Translations under genes and position numbers: made by a program
The notes under the pieces: generated by a model
Database searches by the model: none
What the model saw: the letters and a program-made list of their open reading frames with translations, nothing else
What the model was told of the DNA's origin: nothing
Shown: piece after piece, positions 27,817 through 37,808 of the stretch
Layout of the letters: each line of letters starts with the position of its first letter
Numbering within the stretch: position 1 is the stretch's first letter
Assembly: GCA_030684515.1 (NCBI GenBank)
Contig: JAUXVJ010000002.1
Span: 62,001 to 126,000 of the forward strand
Direction: 5' to 3'
Origin: Actinomycetota bacterium
GTDB lineage: Bacteria; Actinomycetota; Actinomycetes; S36-B12
Length of the DNA: 64,000 bases

Positions 27817-29208
27817 GTGGCTATCCAATTTCATGACACAGCTACGCGCTCAATGCGCGAATTTGTGCCCCTCGAGCCCAACAAGGCTGGCATCTACCTC
27901 TGTGGTGCCACAGTGCAGGCACCGCCACATGTGGGCCACATCCGCAGCGGTGTTGCTTTCGACGTCCTTCGACGTTGGTTGATGGCTCGCGGATTCGACG
28001 TCACTTTCGTGCGCAATGTCACCGACATCGATGACAAGATCATCAACAACGGCAAGTCCGCCGGCGTTCCGTATTGGTCGATCGCGATGGTCAACGAGCG
28101 CGCTTTCGCCGACGCCTATGCCGTCCTTGGCTGCCTGCCCCCGTCCTACGAACCACGTGCCACTGGCCACATCACTGAAATGGTGAGCCTGATGCAGCGA
28201 CTCATTGAGTCCGGGCACGCCTACGAGCTCAACGGCGATGTCTACTTCGACATTCAGTCCTTTCCCTCATACGGCCAGCTGAGCGGACAGCGGCCCGACG
28301 AGATGGTTGCATCGACAGATTCCCAAGCCATGGGCAAACGCGATGCCCGTGACTTCGCGATGTGGAAAGCCGCCAAGCAGGGGGAACCGGCCTGGCCAAC
28401 ACCCTGGGGTGAAGGCCGACCGGGCTGGCACATCGAGTGTTCAGCGATGGCGGGCAAATATCTTGGCCCGCACTTTGATATTCATGCCGGTGGACTGGAT
28501 CTGATCTTCCCGCATCACGAGAATGAGATTGCTCAGTCGCAGGCTGCGGGCGATGCATTTGCCAACTACTGGTTGCACAACGCCTGGGTTACCACTGCCG
28601 GCGAGAAGATGAGCAAGTCATTGGGCAACTCCTTGTTGGTCTCTGAAGTCGTCAAGCGAGTGCGACCCATTGAATTGCGCTATTACCTTGCCTCGGTCCA
28701 CTACCGCTCGATGCTGGAGTACTCGGATGCCTCGGTGCAGGAAGCCGGTCAAGCCTTCAAGAGAATCGAAGGCTTCCTTGCCCGTTCGACCGAACTCCTA
28801 GGCGAGGAAGGCCGTGCTCTTGAACCGACGCGTCCAATTGAGTTCGACAACGCAATGGATGACGATCTTTCCGTGGCTCAAGGCTGCGCGGTGCTGCATG
28901 ACACGGTCCGTGTCGGCAATGCGGCTATTGCGGCGGGGGACCGAGCAGGCGTTGCGCAGTCGCAGGCGCATGTCCTTGGAATGCTTGACGTTCTTGGTCT
29001 GAATCCGAACACCTGGCCTGGACAGTCCGGTGCGACGGAGTTGACCAGTGTCATCGACGGGTTGATTGCGGCCCTGCTTAAGCAGCGGCAGGAGGCTCGA
29101 GCGCGCAAGGATTTTGCGGCGGCCGACGCGATTCGCGATGGCCTGGATTCCCTGGGCGTTCATATAGAGGACACTGCTCAAGGTGCTCGCTGGAGCCTTG
29201 AGCACTAG
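27817..29208 (+). CDS. cysS: Cysteinyl-tRNA synthetase
   Basis: The 463-aa class I synthetase has the zinc/ATP N-terminal segment YLCGATVQAPPHVGHIRSGV (HIGH variant HVGH), the WHIECSAMAGKYLG core, HHENEIAQS, the KMSKS loop (AGEKMSKSLGN) and the C-terminal anticodon domain. Length is normal. Start GTG 27817. It charges tRNA-Cys; it is not the MshC ligase, which lacks the longer anticodon domain. Near its 3' end CTCAAGG and CCTTGAG (about 29178-29203) could pair. Confidence 0.95.
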   Translation: MAIQFHDTATRSMREFVPLEPNKAGIYLCGATVQAPPHVGHIRSGVAFDVLRRWLMARGFDVTFVRNVTDIDDKIINNGKSAGVPYWSIAMVNERAFADAYAVLGCLPPSYEPRATGHITEMVSLMQRLIESGHAYELNGDVYFDIQSFPSYGQLSGQRPDEMVASTDSQAMGKRDARDFAMWKAAKQGEPAWPTPWGEGRPGWHIECSAMAGKYLGPHFDIHAGGLDLIFPHHENEIAQSQAAGDAFANYWLHNAWVTTAGEKMSKSLGNSLLVSEVVKRVRPIELRYYLASVHYRSMLEYSDASVQEAGQAFKRIEGFLARSTELLGEEGRALEPTRPIEFDNAMDDDLSVAQGCAVLHDTVRVGNAAIAAGDRAGVAQSQAHVLGMLDVLGLNPNTWPGQSGATELTSVIDGLIAALLKQRQEARARKDFAAADAIRDGLDSLGVHIEDTAQGARWSLEH

Positions 29209-29264
29209 TACACCCTGTACATACAAGACTTTTTGCACACATCTATAGCAAGGGGCAACACATC

Positions 29265-30209
29265 ATGGCTGGCAACTCACAGCGTCGCGGGGCAATGCGC
29301 ACCCCTGGAAGCAAGAAGGGTGCGAGCGTCGGCTCTGGCGGCCAGCGTCGCAAGCAGTTGAAGGGCAAGGGACCAACACCCAAGGCCATCGAGCGTCCGT
29401 ACCACGCGGCCGCCAAGCGTCAACGTGCTGCGGAGCGCACAGATGAACGCGCCCCACGCACAAGTTCACGACGCCCCGCTAAGCGCGAAGACGCAAGCAT
29501 GCTGATGGGACGCAACTCCGTTGTCGAAGGCCTGCGAGCCTCAGTTCCGGGCAAGTGCCTGTACATGCAGACACGAGTTGAGGCCGATGACCGCTGGCGT
29601 GAGTCGCTTCGTCGCGCGCTTGCAGCCAACATCCCCATTCTGGAGGTCACCAAGCTCGAACTGGATCGCATGACTGATGGCGGCGTGCACCAGGGAATGG
29701 TGCTGACCGTTCCGGCGTATGAATACGCCAACCTCGAAGAACTCATTGACAGCTCGCTGCTTGTTGCCTTGGACGGCGTGACGGATACCCGCAACCTTGG
29801 GGCCATCGCGCGTTCTGCGGCGGCGTTCGGTTCAGGTGGCATCGTGGTGCCAGCGCGTCGCTCAGCCGGGGTGAATGCGGGAGCCTGGAAGTCTTCGGCT
29901 GGTGCACTCTCTCGAGTGCCAGTGGCGCAGGTCACCAACCTGACGCGTGCCTTGAAGTCCTTGCAGGAGGGCGGATTCACGGTCGTGGGCCTGGCAGCTG
30001 ATGCCGAGCACACCCTGGCAGAATTGCCCGTGCGCGTGCTGTCCGAGCCCGTTGTCATTGTCATCGGATCCGAGGGCAAAGGCCTGTCGCGCCTTGTCGC
30101 CGAGACCTGCGACTGGAAGGTTCGCATCGAGATGACCACCGGCAATGAATCGTTGAATGCCTCGGTTGCCGCGGGCATCGCCTTGCATGCGGTGAGCAGC
30201 GCGCGATAG
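29265..30209 (+). CDS. rlmB: 23S rRNA (guanosine-2'-O)-methyltransferase RlmB, TrmH family
   Basis: The 314-aa protein methylates the ribose of G2251 (E. coli numbering). Residues 1-80 are a basic, low-complexity extension (RRGAMRTPGSKKGASVGSG...KRQRAAERTDERAP) typical of actinobacterial members. The substrate domain begins LMGRNSVVEGLRA; the SPOUT domain has VTDTRNLGAIARSAAAFG, VIGSEGKGLSRL and NESLNASVAAGIAL. AAGGGG at 29250-29255 precedes the ATG at good spacing. Confidence 0.93.
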   Translation: MAGNSQRRGAMRTPGSKKGASVGSGGQRRKQLKGKGPTPKAIERPYHAAAKRQRAAERTDERAPRTSSRRPAKREDASMLMGRNSVVEGLRASVPGKCLYMQTRVEADDRWRESLRRALAANIPILEVTKLELDRMTDGGVHQGMVLTVPAYEYANLEELIDSSLLVALDGVTDTRNLGAIARSAAAFGSGGIVVPARRSAGVNAGAWKSSAGALSRVPVAQVTNLTRALKSLQEGGFTVVGLAADAEHTLAELPVRVLSEPVVIVIGSEGKGLSRLVAETCDWKVRIEMTTGNESLNASVAAGIALHAVSSAR

Positions 30210-30289
30210 GTCATGTTGCTGCTTGAGAGCGACATCTCTGGCTACAGTCACCACTGGCCGTGTCCTCGGCAATCGAGCGAAGGAATCCG

Positions 30290-30727
30290 ATGCATCTGAA
30301 GTTCGCAGCACTCGTCTCAGGCACCGGTCTGATCCTCGGCCTTGGTCTGGCGGGTTGTTCCAGTAGCCAGACAAGCGCCGACGCCACGACCAGTCCCTCG
30401 CCCTCAAGCTCAGTTATTGGCGGAATGACCGAATGCACTCAGGCAGCAATCGAGCCCACCCTGCGAGCCGAACTCAATAGCGACACCCAATTGATGGACT
30501 TCAGTGACTTGATGTGTGCCGATGGCTGGGCGACAGTCAACGCACTGATCGGCGATGGCCAGCAGGGTGCTCCGACCTCGTACATTTTCGAGCAGGAGGG
30601 CCAGTTCTGGATCCCGAAACAGGCTGCTGATGTCTGCGGGACGATCAACTTCAACACAGAGCCAGTCGCATATCCAAGTGATGCTCAGGTGCCGGAGGTC
30701 TTGTTCACAGCTGCGTGCCTGACCTGA
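30290..30727 (+). CDS. Putative lipoprotein, unknown function (145 aa)
   Basis: ATG 30290 has GAAGGA at good distance and starts a lipoprotein signal MHLKFAALVSGTGLILGLGL with lipobox LAGC (Cys23), followed by a Ser/Thr-rich linker to about residue 45. The small C-terminal domain holds three Cys (MTECTQAAI, DLMCADGW, DVCGTINF) plus a terminal Cys, so disulfides are likely. No family recognised. The domain pattern (ECTQAAIEPTL, MCADGWATV, FIFEQEGQFW-like segment) is of secreted actinobacterial proteins of unknown role. Confidence 0.72.
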   Translation: MHLKFAALVSGTGLILGLGLAGCSSSQTSADATTSPSPSSSVIGGMTECTQAAIEPTLRAELNSDTQLMDFSDLMCADGWATVNALIGDGQQGAPTSYIFEQEGQFWIPKQAADVCGTINFNTEPVAYPSDAQVPEVLFTAACLT

Positions 30728-30748
30728 GCAGCAGGAACAGTGCAATGG

Positions 30749-30820
30749 GGCCCCCGGTCAGGATTGAACTGACGACCTACCGCTTACAAGGCGGTTGCTC
30801 TACCACTGAGCTACAGGGGC
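30749..30820 (-). tRNA. tRNA-Thr (anticodon TGT)
   Basis: Minus-strand cloverleaf: acceptor GCCCCTG pairs with CGGGGGC, D-arm GCTC/GAGC, anticodon arm CCGCC-TTGTAAG-type loop closed by GCGG with anticodon TGT, and T-arm GTCAG/CTGAC with TTCAATC loop. CCA is encoded at 30748-30746. The base before CCA reads C, unusual for a discriminator. Confidence 0.9.
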
Positions 30821-30996
30821 GCGACTCCTGCGGTACAGAGGCGCGGCGTCAAGTGTAGGAGGCGCATTCGCGGCCGATATTGCCCCCACTCCGCCCCTAG
30901 CCGCAGAGGGCAAGGATGGGCGGCTTCACACAGGATTTCGCGGTCTGGCTGAGAAGATCACGATTTGGCATATTCCGGGAATTTGTCTATGAACAC

Positions 30997-31026
30997 TTCC
31001 CACCTGATCGGTATCGTGTATATATT
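30997..31026 (+). promoter_or_regulatory. Candidate sigma-A promoter for the secreted protein at 31093
   Basis: A TATATT hexamer at 31021-31026 stands 18 bp after TTCCCA (30997-31002), in a locally AT-rich stretch otherwise rare here. It is 67 bp before the ATG. The -35 match is weak. Confidence 0.35.
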
Positions 31027-31092
31027 CGCGCGACAAGGCGTAAGTACAACGGCTAGCGGCTCCCTCGTCGCATGCCAACAACCGGAGGAATC

Positions 31093-31545
31093 ATGAAGAA
31101 GAGTGTTCTCGGCATCACCGCAGCCGGACTGATCGCAGGCACGGCCCTTATTGCCGCACCTGCTCAGGCTGCAACATCGAACGTCACCGTCCAGGTGAAG
31201 CTCGTCGACTCCTCACTGCTCGCCAGTGACGGAATTCCTGCATCAAAGACCGCTTGCGTCACCGAAGATGGCCCCGCAGCAGGCGCCACCCTCAAGACCC
31301 CGATCGTGCTCAAGGACAAGGCCGGCAAGCCTGTCGGTGTTGGCAAGATCACCAAGGTCAGCCTCAGCTACGTTGGCGGCGACTTTGCCGGCTTCTTCAC
31401 CTGCACCCTGAGTGGCGTCGTGAAGGTTGACGCATCGAAGGTTGCCAGTGTCACCGTTGGCAAGACTGCACCTCAGAAGGTCACCGTTGGCAAGGGCACC
31501 GGCAATGGCTTCGTCAAGATCGAGCTCATGGCAGCCGAGCAGTAA
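31093..31545 (+). CDS. Small secreted protein, unknown function (150 aa)
   Basis: ATG 31093 has an excellent ribosome-binding site, GGAGG, 5 nt upstream. Residues 1-27 are a Sec signal ending APAQA/A. The mature domain is Thr/Val/Lys-rich and beta-stranded (SNVTVQVKLVDSSLL...KITKVSLSYVGGDFAGFFTCTLSG) with two Cys that may pair. The gene is a stand-alone unit with its own candidate promoter and a strong terminator, which suggests high expression. No family recognised. Confidence 0.75.
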   Translation: MKKSVLGITAAGLIAGTALIAAPAQAATSNVTVQVKLVDSSLLASDGIPASKTACVTEDGPAAGATLKTPIVLKDKAGKPVGVGKITKVSLSYVGGDFAGFFTCTLSGVVKVDASKVASVTVGKTAPQKVTVGKGTGNGFVKIELMAAEQ

Positions 31546-31556
31546 ACAGCTTCAAC

Positions 31557-31601
31557 GAATCCCCCACCGGCTGCAGCGGCTGGTGGGGGATTCACCTTTT
31601 T
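31557..31601 (+). terminator. Rho-independent terminator of the secreted-protein gene
   Basis: GAATCCCCCACC (31557-31568) pairs perfectly with GGTGGGGGATTC (31582-31593), and a T-rich tail ACCTTTTT follows at 31594-31601. Confidence 0.88.
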
Positions 31602-31609
31602 GTGAGGCG

Positions 31610-31746
31610 ATTTCGCGAAATGCACGAAGTCCCGTACCGTAACGGGGTCATCAGCCGATGACTGGGAGCTCTTTAGCTCACGTGCGAGTCTTGATACCTA
31701 CGCGACCAGCTGTCGCCATTCGAGACACGCGAATTCGTCTCGAATG
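31610..31746 (+). ncRNA. Hairpin-rich 5' leader of the DEAD-box helicase gene
   Basis: Five short inverted repeats lie in a row: ATTTCGCGAAAT (31610-31621), CCCGT/ACGGG (31631-31646), GTCATC/GATGAC with AGCC loop (31647-31662), GAGCT/AGCTC with CTTT loop (31666-31679), and CATTCGAGAC/GTCTCGAATG (31717-31746). The last ends 15 bp before the GTG. The region has no gene. It could be a structured leader regulating the helicase; no known Rfam class is recognised. Confidence 0.45.
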
Positions 31747-31760
31747 AGAGTTGTGTTGCT

Positions 31761-33473
31761 GTGCCGTCTTCATCCTTGTCCGAAAGCCCCTCGTTCACCG
31801 ATCTTGGTGTAGCCCCGCAGTTTGCGGAGGCCCTTGGTCGTCAGGGGATTCTTGAGCCCTTCGCAATCCAGATCGCCACGATCCCTGACGCCATCGCCCG
31901 TCGCGACGTACTTGCTCGCGCCCAGACCGGCTCAGGCAAGACCTTGGCCTTTGGTCTTGCCGCGCTCACCCGCCTGATCGGCACCACCGCCAAGCCGCGT
32001 CAGCCACTGAGCTTGATCCTGGTGCCCACTCGTGAGCTCGCGATGCAGGTCAGCGACACCCTGCGCCCAATCGCTGAAGCAGGCGGATTGCGTCAGCGCC
32101 TCATTGCTGGCGGTATGCCGTACAACAAGCAGCTCGAAGCCCTTGATCGCGGCGTGCACATGCTGATCGCAACGCCAGGTCGCTTGATGGATCTTGCCGA
32201 GCGCGGATCCGTTGATCTCAGCTGCGTTGAAATCACCGTGCTCGATGAGGCCGACCAGATGTCGGACATGGGCTTCATGCCGATCGTCCGCGAGATCCTT
32301 GACCTCACCAAGCCAGGAAGTCAGCGCCTGCTGTTCAGCGCAACCCTTGATGGCGACGTTGATGTCATTCGCAAGGCCTACATGAACAATCCGGTGACAC
32401 ATTCACTGGCTCCAGCGTCAGCATCTGTTGAGACCATGGATCACCACGTCATGCTCGTCCACCCGATGGACAAGGAACTGATCGCTGCCCAGATCGGTGC
32501 CCGCGAAGGACGCACGATCTTCTTCGTGCGCACTCAGGCTGGTGTCGATCGACTCGCTGCACATATGACATCTCAGGGCATCGCAACTGGCGCATTGCAC
32601 GGTGGCAAGACTCAAGCCGTTCGTACGCGCACCCTGGAAGCCTTCCGCAATGGTGTAACTCCCGCACTTGTAGCAACCGACGTTGCTGCGCGAGGCATTC
32701 ACGTTGATGGCATCTCATTGGTTGTCCACGTGGACGCACCCCGCGACCCAAAGGACTACCTGCACCGCGCTGGCCGCACGGCTCGCGCAGGGGAGTCGGG
32801 CACAGTTGTGACCTTGGCCGCACCAAAGCAGCAGCGCACCATCTCCTCGCTGACCAGCCGCGCAGGTGTGGATCCGGTCGTGAAGCGTGTCCGTCCGCTC
32901 GATGCACATTTGGTTGAGATCACCGGAGCCCGCGAGCCATCAGGCACTCCTTGGTTCCCACCACGCGAAGCACCTGCTCGCTCAAAGTCGGGATCACGCT
33001 GGGGTTCTCAGGGTGGTCGCTCCGACAAGCCACGTTACGGTGACAAGCCACGTCGCTTCGATGATCGTCCGGCTCGTGATGATCGTGCGCCTCGTACCGA
33101 TCGTTACCGTGATGATCGTCCGGCTCGTGATGATCGTGCGCCTCGTACCGATCGTTACCGTGATGATCGTCCGGCTCGTGATGATCGTGCGCCTCGTACC
33201 GATCGTTACCGTGACGATCGTCCCAAGCAGGCGGCTGCGCCTCGCACGGATCGTTACCGTGACGATCGTCCCAAGCAGGCGGCTGCGCCTCGCACGGATC
33301 GTTACCGTGATGATCGACCCAAGCAGGCGGCTGCGCCTCGCACGGATCGCCGCGCTGATAAGCCTCGTCACTCTTCGCGCCCAGTTGCAAGCACAGGACG
33401 CCCGCACAAGTCAGGTACCTCGAGCAAGCGCAGCGCTGCTCCTACGGCGCAGCGCAAGACTCGCGGAATCTAG
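31761..33473 (+). CDS. DEAD-box ATP-dependent RNA helicase with repeat tail
   Basis: The 570-aa protein starts at GTG 31761. Residues 10-380 are a complete DEAD-box core: Q-motif (FTDLGVAPQFAEALGRQGI..PFAIQ), ARAQTGSGKT, VPTREL, ATPGR, VLDEADQM (DEAD), FSATL, VATDVAARGIHVDG and HRAGRTARAG. The C-terminal 190 residues are disordered and basic/acidic, with tandem DDRPARDDRAPRTDRYR repeats. Such tails bind RNA and help ribosome assembly or cold adaptation. A hairpin-rich leader precedes it. Confidence 0.95.
   Translation: MPSSSLSESPSFTDLGVAPQFAEALGRQGILEPFAIQIATIPDAIARRDVLARAQTGSGKTLAFGLAALTRLIGTTAKPRQPLSLILVPTRELAMQVSDTLRPIAEAGGLRQRLIAGGMPYNKQLEALDRGVHMLIATPGRLMDLAERGSVDLSCVEITVLDEADQMSDMGFMPIVREILDLTKPGSQRLLFSATLDGDVDVIRKAYMNNPVTHSLAPASASVETMDHHVMLVHPMDKELIAAQIGAREGRTIFFVRTQAGVDRLAAHMTSQGIATGALHGGKTQAVRTRTLEAFRNGVTPALVATDVAARGIHVDGISLVVHVDAPRDPKDYLHRAGRTARAGESGTVVTLAAPKQQRTISSLTSRAGVDPVVKRVRPLDAHLVEITGAREPSGTPWFPPREAPARSKSGSRWGSQGGRSDKPRYGDKPRRFDDRPARDDRAPRTDRYRDDRPARDDRAPRTDRYRDDRPARDDRAPRTDRYRDDRPKQAAAPRTDRYRDDRPKQAAAPRTDRYRDDRPKQAAAPRTDRRADKPRHSSRPVASTGRPHKSGTSSKRSAAPTAQRKTRGI
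33060..33356 (+). repeat. In-frame tandem repeats in the helicase tail
   Basis: Three 51-bp units start at 33060, 33111 and 33162 (17 residues each, DDRPARDDRAPRTDRYR), followed by three 48-bp units at 33213, 33261 and 33309 (16 residues, DDRPKQAAAPRTDRYR, the last ending RRA). Copies are nearly identical also at synonymous sites, which points to recent unit duplication. Confidence 0.95.
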
Positions 33474-33516
33474 ACTCCGGTGAGCGGGAGAACCGCGTGC
33501 ATCAACTGGAGCGTTC

Positions 33517-34284
33517 ATGATCAATTGGGTCGTGCCTGAACAAGTTCCAGGCTTGGCTGTTTGGCCTTTGATTGTCGTACTGGCCTTGCTGGTGGTGCTC
33601 AACATCATCAACAACCGGGTTGCCCCGCAAACGCACTATCTGCTTTGGGCATTCGGCTGTTCGGTGGTGCTGATTGCGATCGGGCTGCTTGACGGTTGTT
33701 CGTGGACTGACATGGGGCTTGGCCGCAACTATCTCTTGAGTGGCTTCTTCTGGGGTGGCCTGTGCATTCTGGTGATTGCCTTGATTTACTTCATTGGTTC
33801 CTTGATCCGACGCACACGCACTGCATTTCACGACGAACGCATGTCGGATCTCAGTGCAACAGGCGTGCTGTTTCAGGCCCTTGTTCAAGTACCTCTTGGC
33901 ACGGTTCTGCTGGAAGAAATTGCGTTCCGCTCGGTTCTCTTTGCAATGCTGGCACGAAGGTTTGGTCTGATTTGGGCAGTCGTACTGTCGTGCATCGCCT
34001 TTGGCCTGTGGCACATTCTGCCTTCGATAGGAACGCACGAACAGAACCCAGCACTTGGCTCCGTCGTTGGCGAAGGGCGTCGCGGCAATGTGCTTGCAGT
34101 CGTGTTCAGCGTGCTGAGCACAGGGGTCTCTGCAGTGATCTTCATCGCCTTGAGACTCGTGTCAGGCAGTGTGCTTGCACCAATGGGTCTGCATTGGGGA
34201 ACAAACGGGCTGGGCTATGCCTTCAGCTGGGTGCTGATCCGGATCCGAGATCGTGGCACACCCACCACAGCGCCTCCCGCCTAG
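33517..34284 (+). CDS. CPBP-family intramembrane glutamic endopeptidase
   Basis: The 255-aa membrane protein has about seven hydrophobic segments and the CPBP (Abi/Rce1-type) motifs: EEIAFRSVLFAML (EExxxR), FGLWHILPS (FxxxH) and a late LHWGTNGLGYAFSWV (HxxxN). Such proteases cut prenylated or membrane proteins; several support bacteriocin immunity or maturation, but no peptide precursor is adjacent. The gene stands alone, 43 bp after the helicase. Confidence 0.88.
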   Translation: MINWVVPEQVPGLAVWPLIVVLALLVVLNIINNRVAPQTHYLLWAFGCSVVLIAIGLLDGCSWTDMGLGRNYLLSGFFWGGLCILVIALIYFIGSLIRRTRTAFHDERMSDLSATGVLFQALVQVPLGTVLLEEIAFRSVLFAMLARRFGLIWAVVLSCIAFGLWHILPSIGTHEQNPALGSVVGEGRRGNVLAVVFSVLSTGVSAVIFIALRLVSGSVLAPMGLHWGTNGLGYAFSWVLIRIRDRGTPTTAPPA

Positions 34285-34414
34285 GTGGATGACTGCCATC
34301 AGACCTCAATTTGTACGCAACAACCCCCTTTGATGGAGCTTGCGTGCCCTAAATGACATCCATGGGATTTACCATCTACGATGGTGGCACTGCTCGTAAT
34401 CGAAGGGACTCGGC

Positions 34415-34714
34415 ATGGATACAGCTCGTCAGGCTTATGGTCAGCCTGTGGTCCACGAGCTGACTGATCGTGACCGCGCCATCCTTGAATTTGAGCGCCA
34501 ATGGTGGAAGTTCGCCGGCGCAAAGGAGCAGGCAATCCGAGAACTCTTCGATATGAGCGCCACGCGCTATTACCAACTGCTCAATGGTCTGATCGACCTG
34601 CCAGCCGCTCTTGAGCTTGATCCCATGCTCGTGAAGAGGCTGCGACGCATGCGCTCATCTCGCCAGAAGGCCCGCTCTGCGCGCCGGCTTGGCATGGAGC
34701 TTGAATCTCGCTGA
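34415..34714 (+). CDS. DUF3263 protein
   Basis: The 99-aa protein has the DUF3263 core LTDRDRAILEFERQWWKFAGAKEQAIRELFDMSATRYYQLLNGLID, a helix-turn-helix-like segment (AKEQAIRELFDMSATRYYQLLNGLI), and a basic C-terminal tail (RLRRMRSSRQKARSARR). Probably a small DNA-binding protein, common in Actinobacteria; targets unknown. The 130 bp before it hold no other gene. Confidence 0.85.
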   Translation: MDTARQAYGQPVVHELTDRDRAILEFERQWWKFAGAKEQAIRELFDMSATRYYQLLNGLIDLPAALELDPMLVKRLRRMRSSRQKARSARRLGMELESR

Positions 34715-34728
34715 CCGCGAGTACAGCC

Positions 34729-35964
34729 ATGCGCCGTCTGACCACTGCTGCACTGGCAGGCACCTTCGTGTTCGGGTTGCTCGTCGCATTGCCGATGGCG
34801 CCCTCGAGCGCTGCTGACGGTCAGCTGGTGATCTGGGCTGATCAACTTCGCGCAGACGTGATCAAGGCTCAATTCCCTGACGGTTTCAAAGGCACCAAGC
34901 TCAACGTGGTTGTCAAGGAAAGCCTGGCCGCGATCGAGGAGCAGCTGAAGTCGGTCAAGCCTGAAGATGGCCCGGACGTCATCGCTGCGGAGCACACCTC
35001 AACGGGCGCTCTCGTGCAGGCAAAACTGGTGCGGCGATTGACTCCTGGCAAGGCCGTGGCGAGCCTGTTTCCGGCCAATGTTCTCAACGGTTTCCGCTAC
35101 AACTCGCGCACCTATGGCATCCCAATTCAATTCGAGAATCTGGCGATGGTGACCAATACTGCGCTGGTACCCAAGCAGCCAAAGACCTTTGCCAAGCTCA
35201 CCGCAGTTGCCAAGCGCTTGCTTGCCACTGGCAAGGCAACCGCGGGTGTGGCTGTGGGGCAAGGTGATGCCGGCAATGCCTACAACATGTACCCCTTCTT
35301 CAGCGGGCTCGGTGGATACGCACTTGGTGTTGATGCAAAAGGCAACGTGAATCCAAGCGACGTCGGCGTCGCCAATCCGACATTCTTGGGGAACTCTGGC
35401 CAGATCAAGCAGTGGAATGCCGATCGCGTGATCGACTCGTCGATGACCACCGCGGCGGCCAAGGATGTCTTCGCCGCGGGCAAGGCGCCGTTTTGGATCA
35501 CTGGTCCATGGGATCTGAACTCAGTGGTCGCGCTTCCCTTTGGCTACCGCATCACCGCAGTTCCGAGCATGGTGCAGACCAAGGCCACGTCGCCACTGCT
35601 GGGCATGAAGGGCTTCATGGTCACCGTCTTCGCTCAAGGCCACCAGATGCGCAAGGAGGCCGACCGATTCCTGACCGAGGGCATTGCCCGGGCCGGCGTG
35701 CAGGCGGCATTTGCCACCGCAGCCCGACGGATGCCTGCCAACCGCAAGGCCGCCTCGGGTATCACTGATCTGCGATTGCGAGCCTTCGGCTCGGCTGGCA
35801 CCTCGGGGGTAGCTATTCCAAATGTGCCGCAGATGCAGGATGTGTGGGGGCCACTGGGCACGGCGTGGCAGGTGACGACGAAGGGCGGCGCTGCCACAGC
35901 ACCTGTTCCTGCCTTCACGGACGCTCAGGCGAAGGTGGTTGCGGCCATCGCCGCACGCTCCTAG
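34729..35964 (+). CDS. Extracellular solute-binding protein, maltose/sugar type, orphan
   Basis: The 411-aa precursor has a Sec signal (residues 1-28, ending SSA/ADG) but no lipobox Cys. The mature protein has the family-1 binding-protein pattern [14 protein letters not shown] at the start, [41 protein letters not shown], and [14 protein letters not shown], all close to MalE-like proteins. It lies 14 bp after DUF3263, and no permease or ATPase gene is in the window. Ligand probably an oligosaccharide; the lack of lipidation would be odd for a Gram-positive receptor. Confidence 0.82.
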   Translation: MRRLTTAALAGTFVFGLLVALPMAPSSAADGQLVIWADQLRADVIKAQFPDGFKGTKLNVVVKESLAAIEEQLKSVKPEDGPDVIAAEHTSTGALVQAKLVRRLTPGKAVASLFPANVLNGFRYNSRTYGIPIQFENLAMVTNTALVPKQPKTFAKLTAVAKRLLATGKATAGVAVGQGDAGNAYNMYPFFSGLGGYALGVDAKGNVNPSDVGVANPTFLGNSGQIKQWNADRVIDSSMTTAAAKDVFAAGKAPFWITGPWDLNSVVALPFGYRITAVPSMVQTKATSPLLGMKGFMVTVFAQGHQMRKEADRFLTEGIARAGVQAAFATAARRMPANRKAASGITDLRLRAFGSAGTSGVAIPNVPQMQDVWGPLGTAWQVTTKGGAATAPVPAFTDAQAKVVAAIAARS

Positions 35965-36000
35965 AGCCCGGTCGGCGGGGGGCTTGGGCCACAGATTCCA

Positions 36001-36027
36001 TTTGCACTCTCCTAGGCAGAGTGCTAA
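36001..36027 (+). promoter_or_regulatory. CIRCE element 1 (HrcA operator) upstream of groEL
   Basis: TTTGCACTC-N9-GAGTGCTAA at 36001-36027 matches the CIRCE consensus TTAGCACTC-N9-GAGTGCTAA in 17 of 18 stem positions. It implies HrcA repression of groEL. Confidence 0.88.
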
Positions 36028-36034
36028 AAATGAC

Positions 36035-37732
<1,698 letters not shown>

Positions 37733-37746
37733 TCCAACTCGCACTT

Positions 37747-37774
37747 GGACGGCATCCCTTCGGGGGTGCCGTCC
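37747..37774 (+). terminator. Rho-independent terminator after groEL
   Basis: GGACGGCATCCC pairs with GGGGGTGCCGTCC around a TTCG tetraloop, followed by TTTGCTTT. Confidence 0.85.
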
Positions 37775-37808
37775 TTTGCTTTGCCCTGGCGCTGCATAGG
37801 GTCACCAC

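Noticed and set aside
29208-29220. GTACACCCTGTAC palindrome between cysS and rlmB
   Set aside because: Short (5-bp arms) and isolated; no supporting second copy or known regulator.
33060-33356. Regular repeats suggesting a CRISPR array
   Set aside because: Units join head to tail without unique spacers and lie in frame inside the helicase gene; they are coding repeats.
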